NCBI GenBank assembly: GCA_019113845.1
Contig: DXGQ01000042.1
Coordinates: 62,001 to 126,000 of the forward strand
Direction: 5' to 3'
DNA from: Candidatus Anaerobutyricum avicola
GTDB lineage: Bacteria; Bacillota; Clostridia; Lachnospirales; Lachnospiraceae
DNA: 64,000 nucleotides
Shown: positions 1 through 9,282 of the stretch, piece by piece
Layout of the letters: each line of letters starts with the position of its first letter
Numbering within the stretch: the first letter of the stretch is position 1
Position numbers and translations under genes: made by a program
The notes under the pieces: model-generated
Database searches by the model: none
Told to the model about the DNA's origin: nothing
Seen by the model: the letters and a program-made list of their open reading frames with translations, nothing else

Positions 1-2472
1 GTAGATACCGAAGATATTCCTCGAACTTATACTGTGCAGACTGGAAATATCAGCGCAGCGACAGTTCCAAATATTACCGGATATGATTTTGTCAATGCAA
101 CTGTCAGCACAGAGGGAGGAGATATCGAAATAGAGTCAGTGGGTATGCTGCCCCATGAAGATAAAACGTACATTTTCTACACCACAGAAGGTTCCTCCAC
201 TGGTCTTGCGGCCATGGTTTTAGGTGAAAATGAAAAAATCACACTGCACTATGAAGTGTCTCGGGGTACATACGAGATTGAGTATCAGGTGCAGGGAGGA
301 GAACCGGGTGATGCGACAGATGTCGATGACATTTACGGCACCGACCACCCGACGACCGTAAAAGAGGGGGACGACTACGCATTCCGTGTAAATATTCCGA
401 GAGGATATACAGCGACGGTGTTGGTAAATGGAGTTGAACAGGGAAAACTGGGTGTTGAGCCGACGTATGGCATCAAAGAGGATAGTGCGAATGTAATTGA
501 AACCAAAGGGGAGCCGTCAACACTGACTTTGAGTGGAATTTATGAGATAAAAAATGTCAAGGCAGCACAGACAGTCAAGGTAGTATTGACAAAGCGTACA
601 GCTTATTCTTTTAAAGCAAGTTTATGGATAGAGACTGAATATGCAAGGGGAAGGGCAGACTTTGGAAGAGATTTATCAAACATTCAGGCAGATCAAATAG
701 AAGGTGCCGAATCACATGAAATCTGGAGGTTTACAACAAATACGGGATCTGGAAGTGATAGACGAAGCTGGATTTTGGACAGTCTTCAGATTAATGGGAC
801 AAAGCTGAATCTTCCTTATGGAAATTACAGATCGGATTTTCAACCGGTCAGTGCGGAAACCATATTGCCAAGCGGAACGGTAGTAACAGTGACACTAGAA
901 GACATAGTTAAAGAAACGGGTAGTTATGATAGAAGAACCTATTCTCTTTCTGTTTCTAATTGCTATGAAGATATCACAATTACCGGTGGAAACCTGTTTT
1001 CCAGCACCACATGGCAGGAAATTATTGCTGACCGGCTGACTGGTGTGGAATTCCAGATTAATGATAGACAGGTAGCTGATGGTGAATCTTGGAAAGAGCC
1101 GGACGAAGAGGATTGGACTACCATGGAACAGTCACAGCCGTTTGGAGTGGGTGAACCCGGAAAAACAGAATGGATTTCAACGGGAATGTTTCCATGGCAA
1201 GGATATGAGGATTGGACCTACGAAAAAGGCAAAAACTACTTATTAGGCGAGGATATGCGTTTCAGGCTGGATACAGGTTATGTGAATCCTAAGGTATCGT
1301 ATGGAACGGCAGGCGGTATTGGGGAAGGAAGTAATGGTGATTTATCTGAATATCTCAGCGAGGTGAGTGGACCGGATAATGAAGGCTGGTATAAGTTCAG
1401 TGTCAGCAGTCAGGATGGAAATTCTATTACGTTGCTCCGTATCGAAGCGGAACTTGGGGAATATAACGTAGCCTATGATAAAGGAAATATTCCTTCAGAG
1501 TCAGTAAGTGAGACAAACCCGACTCTCCCGGATCCCGATAACGGTCAGTACAACATCGTCGACAAGAACCAGATCATCGTTTCCAGCACCATTCCGACAG
1601 ACAGTACAGATAAATATGCATTCCAATACTGGACGTTAGACGGATATGTTGACAGAGACGGAAATTCCATTCAGATTCGTCCGAATCAGGTACTGGATTT
1701 AAAAACGGTATTGGAGACGATGGAACAGAACGGTCAGACCCCAGGAGAGACTTTAACGCTGAAAGCTCATTGGGAAGAAGTTGCAGATGCAGATCAGATC
1801 ACTTATACCGTTCAATTTATCAAAGATGATGATGAAACAGATCCTGCATGGAGTGAGAGTTATCAGGCGCCGTCCGGTACTACGATTATTTTGGACTTGG
1901 ATTCTGACGAAGTGAACACATTCCTGGATAATAATCCGGGATATGTGGTGGATGAAACTAGAACCGAGCTAGTTTATGAAAATATCGGGTCGGGAGCTGA
2001 GCTTAAAGTTTACTTTATCAAAAACACCACGACCGTAACCCTCAAGAAGGTTGTCACCGGAAATATGGGAGATAAAGATCAACAATTTGATTTTGATGTC
2101 TCTATTGATGATGCAGATCAGGGCGAGATTAAATTATCAAATAACCAGACAAAAACCTTCACCGCAACCATCGGCTCCACCTTCAAATTTAAAGAAACCG
2201 ATGCGCAGGGCTACGACACAACAGTTACCTATACGGACAGTAAAAATACCACACCACAGTCACTGACTGATACTGACGGTGACGACTATTATACAGTCAC
2301 CGTAACAGACGGTATGTATATCACTGTCACCAATGAGAAACAGGTCAACCCACCGATGGGACTTTCCGGCGGCAGTGATTCCTGGATGATTCTTCTGGGA
2401 GCGGCAGCGATTCTGGCGGTGACATCCGGCGGATTCTATCTGAGACGCAGAAAGACAGGAGCCCATGATTAG
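1..2472 (+). CDS. Large pilus-associated adhesin, locus A (5' end outside window)
   Basis: The reading frame is open from base 1, so the N-terminus and signal peptide lie outside the window; about 823 residues are visible. It should be a surface protein anchored by a sortase, probably the pilus tip or an adhesin. Around residues 490-600 there is a Listeria-Bacteroides (InlB-like) repeat-type segment ending in 'LTLKAHWEE'. Residues about 680-785 form a pilin-type beta domain ('TVTLKKVVTGNMGDKDQQF' to 'ITVTNEKQ') also found in the pilins of this window. The C-terminus is a cell-wall sorting signal: PPMGL, a hydrophobic stretch, then RRRK. The stop overlaps the start of the next gene by 8 bases, which suggests one operon. 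The ligand is unknown. Confidence 0.85.
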   Translation, partial: VDTEDIPRTYTVQTGNISAATVPNITGYDFVNATVSTEGGDIEIESVGMLPHEDKTYIFYTTEGSSTGLAAMVLGENEKITLHYEVSRGTYEIEYQVQGGEPGDATDVDDIYGTDHPTTVKEGDDYAFRVNIPRGYTATVLVNGVEQGKLGVEPTYGIKEDSANVIETKGEPSTLTLSGIYEIKNVKAAQTVKVVLTKRTAYSFKASLWIETEYARGRADFGRDLSNIQADQIEGAESHEIWRFTTNTGSGSDRRSWILDSLQINGTKLNLPYGNYRSDFQPVSAETILPSGTVVTVTLEDIVKETGSYDRRTYSLSVSNCYEDITITGGNLFSSTTWQEIIADRLTGVEFQINDRQVADGESWKEPDEEDWTTMEQSQPFGVGEPGKTEWISTGMFPWQGYEDWTYEKGKNYLLGEDMRFRLDTGYVNPKVSYGTAGGIGEGSNGDLSEYLSEVSGPDNEGWYKFSVSSQDGNSITLLRIEAELGEYNVAYDKGNIPSESVSETNPTLPDPDNGQYNIVDKNQIIVSSTIPTDSTDKYAFQYWTLDGYVDRDGNSIQIRPNQVLDLKTVLETMEQNGQTPGETLTLKAHWEEVADADQITYTVQFIKDDDETDPAWSESYQAPSGTTIILDLDSDEVNTFLDNNPGYVVDETRTELVYENIGSGAELKVYFIKNTTTVTLKKVVTGNMGDKDQQFDFDVSIDDADQGEIKLSNNQTKTFTATIGSTFKFKETDAQGYDTTVTYTDSKNTTPQSLTDTDGDDYYTVTVTDGMYITVTNEKQVNPPMGLSGGSDSWMILLGAAAILAVTSGGFYLRRRKTGAHD

Positions 2473-3088
2473 GCGAAAGTCCCGAAAACAGACGCAGAAA
2501 ACAGAGCAGACAGTCTCCGCTGCCGCCGGGCAGTCGGCAGGGCAGCAGACGCCGCCGATGCGGGAACTCTCCCCGGAGGAGAGAAGACGGCGGAGAAATA
2601 AGGAAGAGATAAAATCCTTCTTCTTCCGGCTCATCATTCTGATTCTGTTCCTGTGGCTCATGTTCGGCGTATGTTTCGGCATCGCCCCGGTCAAAAACGG
2701 AGACATGTTTCCGCGCATCAATGCGGGAGACCTGATGCTCTACTACCGGCTGGAGCGCGATTACAACAGTCAGGATGTCATCGTCTACGAAGCAGACAGA
2801 GAACAGCGGGTTGGCAGAGTCATCGCTCATGAGGGTGACACGGTGGAGATCACCGGAGATGGCGAACTGCACATCAACGACAGCATCGTCATGGAAAACA
2901 ATATTTTCTACGACACGTATCCCTATGAGGGAGAAAATGTGACGTATCCCCTCACCCTCGCTGATGGAGAGGTCTTCGTCCTGGGAGACTTCCGGCAGGG
3001 CGCACGGGACAGCCGTTACTACGGAGCCATCGCGTCCGGCGAGATAAAAGGGAAGGTCATTACCATCCTGCGGCGTTCTGAACTGTAA
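2465..3088 (+). CDS. SipA-like pseudo signal peptidase I, locus A
   Basis: This 207-residue protein has the signal peptidase I (S26) fold markers: an N-terminal charged tail, one membrane helix (about residues 52-72), the 'GDMFPRINAGD' segment, the 'VGRVIAHEGD' segment and 'VLGDFRQGARDSRYYG'. The usual catalytic serine of the S-M-x-P motif is Asp here, and the lysine expected before R-V-I is Gly. The same two changes are known in Streptococcus pyogenes SipA, a non-catalytic protein needed for pilus assembly. It is therefore more likely a pilus assembly factor than an active peptidase. It overlaps the adhesin gene and precedes the pilin gene. Confidence 0.85.
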   Translation: MIRRKSRKQTQKTEQTVSAAAGQSAGQQTPPMRELSPEERRRRRNKEEIKSFFFRLIILILFLWLMFGVCFGIAPVKNGDMFPRINAGDLMLYYRLERDYNSQDVIVYEADREQRVGRVIAHEGDTVEITGDGELHINDSIVMENNIFYDTYPYEGENVTYPLTLADGEVFVLGDFRQGARDSRYYGAIASGEIKGKVITILRRSEL

Positions 3089-3130
3089 ACGCAGCCGAAT
3101 CGGAACACACATACTACATAACGTTATCTG

Positions 3131-3170
3131 GCGAAACCGGATAAAACAAAACACAACCATCCGGTTTCGC
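3131..3170 (+). promoter_or_regulatory. 12-bp perfect stem-loop ahead of pilin A
   Basis: GCGAAACCGGAT (3131-3142) and ATCCGGTTTCGC (3159-3170) are perfect inverted repeats around a 16-base A/C-rich loop. It lies between the SipA-like gene and the pilin start at 3242. There is no U-run, so it could be an RNA stabiliser, a processing site or a partial attenuator that raises pilin output relative to upstream genes. Confidence 0.6.
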
Positions 3171-3241
3171 TTGATAGGGGAGACAACCATCCCCAGGCTA
3201 TAAAACACACAAACAAAACACAAGAAAGAGAGGACAAATTC

Positions 3242-4309
3242 ATGAAGAAAAATGCAGGAAGATTATCCAAAAAGTTATTTGCAGCCATGATGGCAGGAAC
3301 AATGATGACCGCAATGATCGGCGCAAACGTGTATGCGACAGGTGGCGGAAGCACGGCAAATCCCCAGCAGAATGTCACTATCACTAAGAAGATCACTAAG
3401 GAAGCAAATGTATATACTCCAAGTACATCATTTACTTTTACAGTAGAACCGGCAACAGGAACATTACCGGAAGGAATTACGGCAGGACCAGAAGGTGGTG
3501 TTACATTTGCCAGTGGTGCGGGTACAATCACATCAACCCCAATCTTAACAGACGGAACCAGTAATATAAATACAACGGTAGGAACAACGAATCTTACTGT
3601 CCATGAAGATGCATTTAGCAAAGATAATCCTGGCGTATATCGTTATGTGGTAACAGAGACAGAGGGTGACTATGAAGGTATCACATATGATACGAGTGAG
3701 AAATATTTTGATGTCTTTGTAAATAATACAACAGGTGTATATGCTTATACATTTACCAATGCAAACGGAACAGAAAAGGCAGACGGTACATTCACCAACG
3801 ACTATACAAATAATGGTGCAGGCAGTGCAACTCATGATATCACTCTGGAAAAAATAGTAAAAGGTGATCAGGGTGATTTGGATGCTGACTTTGAGTTTCA
3901 GATTACAATTAATGGAGCAACAGGTGAACAGTATCAGGTAGTATTTAGTGATCCTACAAAAAAAGCTATTACTTTAACAAGCGGTACACAGGCTACCATC
4001 GCTTTAGGACATAATGATACAGCTACCATCTACGGTTTATCTGCAAGTGATACATATACAATCACCGAGACTGCTGCAAACCAGGATGGTTATGATACTG
4101 AAATCGTAGTTGGAAGTGGTACTGCAGATAAAGATGGTACTGTATCTGGAACTATCTCTGCTGATACAAACATCACAGTAACAAACACCAGAAACGCTTC
4201 CGCTCCTACCGGTATTGCTATGACCTACGGCCCTTATGCTCTGATGGTTGCTTTAGCAGGCGGCATGGCGGTTCTCTTCCTTCGCAGAAGAAATCGTGAG
4301 GATTACTAA
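3242..4309 (+). CDS. FctA/Spy0128-type major pilin, locus A
   Basis: A 355-residue secreted pilin subunit that a sortase should polymerise or anchor on the cell surface. The start follows a GAGAGGA ribosome site. Residues 1-32 are a signal peptide (KKNAGRLSKK, hydrophobic core, NVYAT). Residues about 45-190 match the FctA isopeptide-linked pilin domain ('SFTFTVEPATG', 'NPGVYRYVVTETEG', 'TYDTSEKYFDVFV'). Residues about 195-315 form a second beta domain ('ITLEKIVKGDQGDLDADF'). The C-terminus is a sorting signal: APTGI, hydrophobic stretch, RRRNRED. The canonical LPXTG leucine is absent. It is flanked by stem-loops and followed by a class B sortase gene. Confidence 0.9.
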   Translation: MKKNAGRLSKKLFAAMMAGTMMTAMIGANVYATGGGSTANPQQNVTITKKITKEANVYTPSTSFTFTVEPATGTLPEGITAGPEGGVTFASGAGTITSTPILTDGTSNINTTVGTTNLTVHEDAFSKDNPGVYRYVVTETEGDYEGITYDTSEKYFDVFVNNTTGVYAYTFTNANGTEKADGTFTNDYTNNGAGSATHDITLEKIVKGDQGDLDADFEFQITINGATGEQYQVVFSDPTKKAITLTSGTQATIALGHNDTATIYGLSASDTYTITETAANQDGYDTEIVVGSGTADKDGTVSGTISADTNITVTNTRNASAPTGIAMTYGPYALMVALAGGMAVLFLRRRNREDY

Positions 4310-4375
4310 AAAACAGTGACTGACAGGTTAACTGAACTTTTGACAGTGAATACAAACTGTAGATATACGTAAGCA

Positions 4376-4400
4376 GCATCCTGCCCGGATGGCGGGATGC
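4376..4400 (+). promoter_or_regulatory. Stem-loop between pilin A and sortase A genes
   Basis: GCATCCTGCC and GGCGGGATGC pair across a short loop just before the sortase ribosome site. No U-run follows. A comparable hairpin sits in the same place in locus B (15024-15079), which suggests an attenuator that lowers sortase expression below pilin expression. Confidence 0.5.
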
Positions 4401-4423
4401 GTTACACAAAGGAGGAACCTCAT

Positions 4424-5155
4424 TTGGAGATAGCAGCACAGGCCGCTCGTGTCGGCAATCGGATTTTGAACATCATCGTAGGCATCCTGACATTGATTCT
4501 GTTCCTTTACGGAGCGTACTGTCTCTGGGATACCTATGTGACTGCCCGCGGCGCTTTTATCTCCGATGACCTCCTGGAGTATAAGCCCATCCCCGGGCAG
4601 GAGGAGAATCCGACTCTCGATGAGCTCATGGCGATCAATCTGGATGTGGTGGGCTGGTTGACGGTCGATGACACGCACATTGACTATCCGGTCGTGCAGG
4701 GCGAGAACGACATGGAATACATTAACAAAGATGTATACGGAGAATTTGCTCTCCCCGGTTCCATCTTCCTTTCCTGCGTCAACAGCCGGGATTTCTCCGA
4801 CCCGTACAGCCTTGTGTACGGGCATCACATGGCAAATGGCGCCATGTTTGGGGATATTGTCGAGTTTGTCAATAAAGACTATTTTGATACGCATACCACG
4901 GGCACACTGTATCTTCCGGATGAGACATAGGGGATTACCCTCTTTGCCTGCATGCAGACTTCCGCCACAGACACGGTAGTTTACAATCCGAAAGCGCAGC
5001 AGGAGGATGTGTCAGGACTTTTATCCTATCTGGAAGAAAATGCAGTGCAGTACCGGGATATAGGCGTGAAAAAAAGTGACCGGATCATTGGTCTGTCCAC
5101 CTGTGCGGAAGCAGAGACGAATGGACGGGTCATTGTGTTCGGGAGATTAGAATAA
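4424..5155 (+). pseudogene. Class B sortase, locus A, interrupted by an in-frame amber codon
   Basis: The product resembles the intact class B sortase of locus B. It has an N-terminal membrane anchor, 'IDYPVVQGENDMEYIN', 'ALPGSIFLS' and the catalytic-His segment 'SLVYGHHMANGAMFGD'. A TAG stop at 4928-4930 breaks the frame after 'LYLPDE'. The same frame continues without a shift through 'GLSTC' (catalytic Cys) and 'GRVIVFGRLE' (probable Arg) to 5155. His and Cys are thus on opposite sides of the stop, so a terminated product cannot be active. The start is probably TTG at 4424, which sits behind AAAGGAGG (4408-4415); an in-frame ATG at 4397 lies upstream of that site. Readthrough or a sequencing error are alternatives to a true null. 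Confidence 0.8.
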
Positions 5156-5225
5156 CACACATCATTGGAAAAAGTGTCTGGACATGAAGGAGGCCGGACA
5201 GAAGAAGGAGGTGTCTTGATAAGAA

Positions 5226-6046
5226 ATGAATAGAAAGAAACGCAGATGGGAGAACCTGCTGGCGGCTCCTCTTCTGACGCTCATATTGCTGGCAGTGACA
5301 TTTCTGCCGGTAGGAAATGTACAGGCAGCGGAAACGGCGGATGCTTACCGCTGTTCCATCACCATTCCGATGCAGGTAAATGTAACGGGAGACACGGCGC
5401 CGCAGGAAAACTATACATTTACAATAGAAGCAGAGACAGCAGGCGCTCCGTTGCCTGCAGATCAGTCCCTCGTCATAACCGGCAGCGGAAGTGCATCCTT
5501 CGGAACCATAGAATACACAGAGCCGGATGACTATGTTTACCGAATTCGCCAGACAGCAGGCCAGACCAAAGGAATGACCTACGACAGCGCTTCCTATCAG
5601 GTGACAGTCCGCGTTGTCAACGCGGGAGAACCCTGGCGGCTGAGATCTGGGCGGTAAAAAATGATTCCAATCAGAAAGTAGATTCCATCAGTTTTAATAA
5701 CCAGTATGACAACGGACAGGCTCCGGCTGTCACGCCGACAGCGCCGGGAAGCGGCGCCGACAACAATGTCGACAACAATGCCGGCAATACGGTGGATACA
5801 GGCAGAGGAAATGATGGCAAGAGCGGCGGCGACACCGGTTCCGGCACCGGCTCTGACAGAGCCGGCAGAAGTGATCGCAACAGTAGTTCTGACCCGGGTT
5901 CTTCCGGAAGCAGCAGTTCCTCCAGAGCAGCCAAAACCGGAGATACCAGCCAGATTTACCTGTACAGTGGTCTGATGGCAGCATCTCTTCTGTGCTGCGC
6001 TCTGTTCCTGTTGGCAGGACGCAGAAAAAGAAGAAAATCAGCATAA
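5226..6046 (+). pseudogene. Accessory pilin with KTGD anchor, locus A, frameshifted
   Basis: The first part (5226-5657) encodes a signal peptide ending 'GNVQAAE' and an FctA-like domain ('YTFTIEAETAG', 'YVYRIRQTAGQTKGMTYDS') and stops at 5655-5657. The continuation is in another frame: from about 5634 it reads 'AAEIWAVKNDSNQ', then a Gly/Asn/Ser-rich linker, the sorting signal AAKTGD, a membrane helix and RRKRRK, ending at 6046. The intact paralogue at 15941-16729 has this same layout in one frame. Adding one base near 5625-5635 would restore the frame, so one base seems to be missing. Together with the amber codon in the preceding sortase gene this suggests locus A is decaying. Confidence 0.8.
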
Positions 6047-6060
6047 AAAAGAAATATCAT

Positions 6061-6100
6061 AACCGGCAGGTCGGGCTACGTTCTGACCGCCGGTTTTTTT
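6061..6100 (+). terminator. Rho-independent terminator of pilus locus A
   Basis: AACCGGC and GCCGGTT bracket a hairpin (with inner GGTC and GACC also able to pair), followed by seven T. It lies just after the accessory pilin gene. Confidence 0.75.
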
Positions 6101-6116
6101 GAAAGGAAAAAATCCA

Positions 6117-6653
6117 ATGATAAAAACACAGACAACAAAAGAACAGCCGAAAAGTTTCACCCACCCCGTCTACAGCCGCACCTGGCGCACCTCCGTCCTC
6201 ATCATCACCTTCCGGAAATATGACCTGGTCCCGGAAGGAGAGATCTTTAACATCCACATCCCCCACGGCATCTCCTTTTGTGGCCTCGGCGACCTGATGA
6301 TGAAGATGGACCGCATCTACGACCTGCTGGACTACCCCCAGGCAGAGCTCCGGATCCGCTGCTGGAACGACGTAGAACACTGGAAAGGTACCCCGCTGGA
6401 GAGCGATGCGGGCTGGAACTACAGCGAGGACGCCGCACAGCAGTTCCATGACAAGATTGCTACCGGCGGCAGCCCGTCCGTCTACGTGGAGACCCGCTTC
6501 CGCCGCTACGGGAGCTGGCAGGGCATCCTGCAGGCAGGAAAGAAAAAAGCCTCCTACCGGAGCGCACTGGAATTCCTCCACTACCTCACGGAGTATATTT
6601 CCGACAAAAAAACGAAAAATAGAACAAATTTCTATTTTTATCTTGAAATATGA
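6117..6653 (+). CDS. Protein of unknown function, copy 1 (downstream of pilus locus A)
   Basis: I do not recognise this family. The 178-residue product is soluble with no signal peptide. It is rich in aromatic and charged residues ('RTWRTSVLIITFRKYDLVPEGE', 'MMKMDRIYDLLDYP', 'HWKGTPLESDAGWNYSEDA', 'ETRFRRYGSWQGILQAGK'). ATG at 6117 is preferred because AAAGGA precedes it. A nearly identical gene sits at 16840 behind pilus locus B, and both are followed by Rpn nuclease sequence, so the pair behaves as a mobile or duplicated module. The last residues differ from copy 2 because an indel near the end moves the stop codon. Confidence 0.7.
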   Translation: MIKTQTTKEQPKSFTHPVYSRTWRTSVLIITFRKYDLVPEGEIFNIHIPHGISFCGLGDLMMKMDRIYDLLDYPQAELRIRCWNDVEHWKGTPLESDAGWNYSEDAAQQFHDKIATGGSPSVYVETRFRRYGSWQGILQAGKKKASYRSALEFLHYLTEYISDKKTKNRTNFYFYLEI

Positions 6654-6709
6654 CATTATTTTACATATAATAGAATTACAATTGCAATTGTGATCTTATA
6701 TGATGTGAG

Positions 6710-7705
6710 GTGATGCTCTTGACTCAGCGGCGTTCCCGAAAGAACAGCCACGAGAAAAAAGAATCCCAAAACACCACATCGATAAAAATGGAAAAAGAAG
6801 CGACATCAAAGCACGTTACCACAGGCGGCGAAGAGCCGTCCGGACCTGCGGATCTCGAAGATGAGGCGACGCCAAAACATACGATCAAAGACAGCGTGTT
6901 CCGGCATCTGTTCTCTGACCCCCGGTACGGGCTGCAGCTCTACCGGGTCCTGCACCCGGAAGACACAGAGACCACCGAAAAAGATATCACATACCTGACG
7001 ATCATCCGGGAAATCACCAACGGGATCCGGAACGACCTGGGGATGTACATAGGAGGGCGGTACCTGATCCTTATCGAGGCCCAGACGACCTGGAGCGTGA
7101 ACATCCTCGTCCGCATGTTCATCTATCTGGCGGAGACCTGGAAGAATTATATCGCACGGGAAGAACTGGACGTATTTTCCAGCAGAGAACTGAACCTGCC
7201 GGTACCGGAATTCTATGTCGTATATACCGGCAGCCGGAAGAAAAGACCGGAGATCCTGCGCCTGTCGGAAGATCTTTTCCACGGCAGGTGCAAAAACATT
7301 GAACTGGTCATCCGGATGCTCTATAATGGAGAAAACGAAGGAGATATCCTGAGCCAGTACGTAGCCTTTACGGAACAGGCCAGCCACTTTTACAAGACAT
7401 ACGGCAGGACAAGAGAGACAGCGGAAAAACTGCTGGCATACTGTATAGAACACGACATACTAAAAGAATACCTGAGCAGCAGGAAGGAGGAAGTGATGAG
7501 CATGCAGGGAGTGATCTTTGACGATACCATTCACAGAAAGAAAATAATGGAGAAAGTAGAAGCCCGGGGGAGAATCAAAGGTGAACTTAAGCAAGCACAG
7601 GAGACAGCGTTGCGTCTGTATCATATGGGATATGATGCAGCAACCATATCTGAAATTGTGGATATACCAGTAGAGAAAGTAGAAAAATGGTTGTCGAAAG
7701 TGTAA
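6710..7705 (+). CDS. Rpn-family PD-(D/E)XK nuclease / putative transposase
   Basis: A 331-residue protein resembling the Rpn (recombination-promoting nuclease, 'PD-(D/E)XK nuclease family transposase') group. Residues about 60-75 carry the typical start 'TIKDSVFRHLFSDPRYGLQLYRVL'. The nuclease core is 'IRNDLGMYIGGRYLILIEAQ', with the acidic residue and the E-x-Q pair in the expected places. The C-terminus has 'KGELKQAQETALRLYHMGYD' and a helix-turn-helix-like tail ('ATISEIVDIPVEKVEKWL'). The start is uncertain: GTG 6710, ATG 6713 or TTG 6719 all sit near a GAGGTG site. A truncated relative lies at 17391-17686. Confidence 0.75.
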   Translation: MMLLTQRRSRKNSHEKKESQNTTSIKMEKEATSKHVTTGGEEPSGPADLEDEATPKHTIKDSVFRHLFSDPRYGLQLYRVLHPEDTETTEKDITYLTIIREITNGIRNDLGMYIGGRYLILIEAQTTWSVNILVRMFIYLAETWKNYIAREELDVFSSRELNLPVPEFYVVYTGSRKKRPEILRLSEDLFHGRCKNIELVIRMLYNGENEGDILSQYVAFTEQASHFYKTYGRTRETAEKLLAYCIEHDILKEYLSSRKEEVMSMQGVIFDDTIHRKKIMEKVEARGRIKGELKQAQETALRLYHMGYDAATISEIVDIPVEKVEKWLSKV

Positions 7706-7763
7706 TCAAAAGAAAAGGTATAGCTATAACACGTACAGATTAAATTTATATAAGTAAAAAATC

Positions 7764-7809
7764 AGCCAGTTAGCAAGAGATAAAGTCTTGTTAGCTGGCT
7801 TTTTTTTTG
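7764..7809 (+). terminator. Terminator after the Rpn gene
   Basis: AGCCAGTTAGCAAGA pairs with TCTTGTTAGCTGGCT across a short loop and runs into nine T. This is a strong Rho-independent terminator. Confidence 0.85.
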
Positions 7810-7834
7810 CGAAAAAGTATAATGAAATATATAA

Positions 7835-7859
7835 ATATTTCGTAGAGCTGAAAGCTCTA
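7835..7859. repeat. Recombinase site candidate 1 (palindrome left of integrase)
   Basis: ATATTTCG is followed by TAGAGCT-GAA-AGCTCTA, a perfect 7-bp inverted repeat around three bases. A second copy lies at 9283-9307, with the same ATATTTCG flank in the same orientation and the central triplet TTC instead of GAA. The two copies bracket the tyrosine recombinase gene, so they are candidate recombination sites. Confidence 0.5.
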
Positions 7860-8087
7860 TGCAGATAATTTTATCACTATTTTATTAATTATACAAGTAA
7901 AAAAATAGATAAATATACAGCTTCACAATAAATATTCAGTTGAAAATGCATTTAAAGACAAATTTAAATGAAAAACAAAAGAATAGTATTTCCGTCGGAA
8001 TATCATTGCCGTCAAAATTGCCGTCAGAAGAGTTTTTGGCGCGAGGGCAAAAAGGATATCGCGGCGGCCAAAAAGGAGGTACGTGCT

Positions 8088-9203
8088 ATGAGCAAAAAAG
8101 GAGAAAATATTTACAAAAGAAAAGATGGACGGTGGGAAGCCAGGTATATCCGAAGTTATGGCGCTGAGGGGACTGCCCGGTATGGATATTGTTATGGAAA
8201 GACTTATCAAGAGGCAAAAGAAAAAGTGACAAGAGCCCGGGCGGCTATGATTTTTCAGATTCCAACGGAAGAAACAGGAAGAAAAAAGAGATTTGCCCTG
8301 TATTGTGACGAATGGCTCTTATTGAAGAGAAGCCAGGTAAAAGAATCTACTTATATGAAATATGAAACAATTTTAAATAAGCATATGAAACTTGCATTGG
8401 GAGGATATGCGGTAGATGCGCTCACGGAAATAAAAGTGGAAGAATTCAGTTTTTCGCTTCTGCATAAAGAGAAACTTTCTCCGAAAACGGTAAAAGATAT
8501 TCTTTCGGTATTGCGTGCTGTTCTGAATTATACGCTAAAGCAAAATCCATCCCTCCGCTCGATAGAAGTGATCTATCCAAAAACAGAAAAAAAGGAAATG
8601 CGAGTGCTCTCATGGGAAGAGCAGAAACATTTTACAGAATATCTTTTTGAGGAAATGGATGCATGTAAATTTGGTGTGCTGCTGGCTCTCCTAACGGGAT
8701 TGCGGATTGGGGAGATCTGTGCTCTCCGCTGGGCAGATATTTCCGAACAAAAAAAGGTCATTTATGTCAGGCAGACTATGCAGCGCCTTCAGGATAAGAA
8801 TAATACGGAGGGCAGGAAAACAAAAATACTGATCAGTTACCCGAAGAGTAACAAATCTGCCCGCATAATCCCTCTGAATGAAGAGACAGCACAACTTTGT
8901 GAACAATGGAGAAAGCCTGATCCGGATGCGTACATTTTAACAGGAAGAGCAAACCGATATATGGAGCCACGTACACTGCAGTATCGTATGGAGCGCTATA
9001 CGCGGGAATGTGGTCTGACCGGTGTGCATTTCCATACACTGCGGCATAGTTTTGCTACACGCTGTGTGGAGGTGGGTTTTGAGATAAAAAGCCTGTCGGA
9101 AATTCTTGGGCATTCCAGCCCAAAGATTACCCTGGAACGTTATGTACATTCTTCTTTAGAACTCAAACGCAAAAATATGGAAAAGCTCCCTGTGAGATAT
9201 TAA
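8088..9203 (+). CDS. Tyrosine recombinase / phage-type integrase between the pilus loci
   Basis: The 371-residue product is a site-specific tyrosine recombinase. An N-terminal arm-binding-like region ('NIYKRKDGRWEARYIRSYG') is followed by a SAM-like core-binding domain (about 60-160). The catalytic domain contains 'LLTGLRIGEICALRW' (first Arg), 'HFHTLRHSFATRC' (HxLRH) and 'GHSSPKITLERYVH' (Tyr nucleophile). The start at 8088 has AAGGAGGT at 8073-8080; the frame is open further upstream to 7968, but without such a site. It is flanked by paired palindromes at 7835-7859 and 9283-9307. It may act on these sites or be the remnant of an integrated element. Confidence 0.9.
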   Translation: MSKKGENIYKRKDGRWEARYIRSYGAEGTARYGYCYGKTYQEAKEKVTRARAAMIFQIPTEETGRKKRFALYCDEWLLLKRSQVKESTYMKYETILNKHMKLALGGYAVDALTEIKVEEFSFSLLHKEKLSPKTVKDILSVLRAVLNYTLKQNPSLRSIEVIYPKTEKKEMRVLSWEEQKHFTEYLFEEMDACKFGVLLALLTGLRIGEICALRWADISEQKKVIYVRQTMQRLQDKNNTEGRKTKILISYPKSNKSARIIPLNEETAQLCEQWRKPDPDAYILTGRANRYMEPRTLQYRMERYTRECGLTGVHFHTLRHSFATRCVEVGFEIKSLSEILGHSSPKITLERYVHSSLELKRKNMEKLPVRY

Positions 9204-9282
9204 AACTATTTGATGAACAAATAGTAGAGCGTTATCGCCGTCAAATGATAGAAAAATGAGTATGCCTTAGGGAAATGAAAAG

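Noticed and set aside
2345-3223. 292-codon minus-strand frame over the SipA-like gene
   Set aside because: Antisense to a clear signal peptidase-type gene, with no plausible domain.
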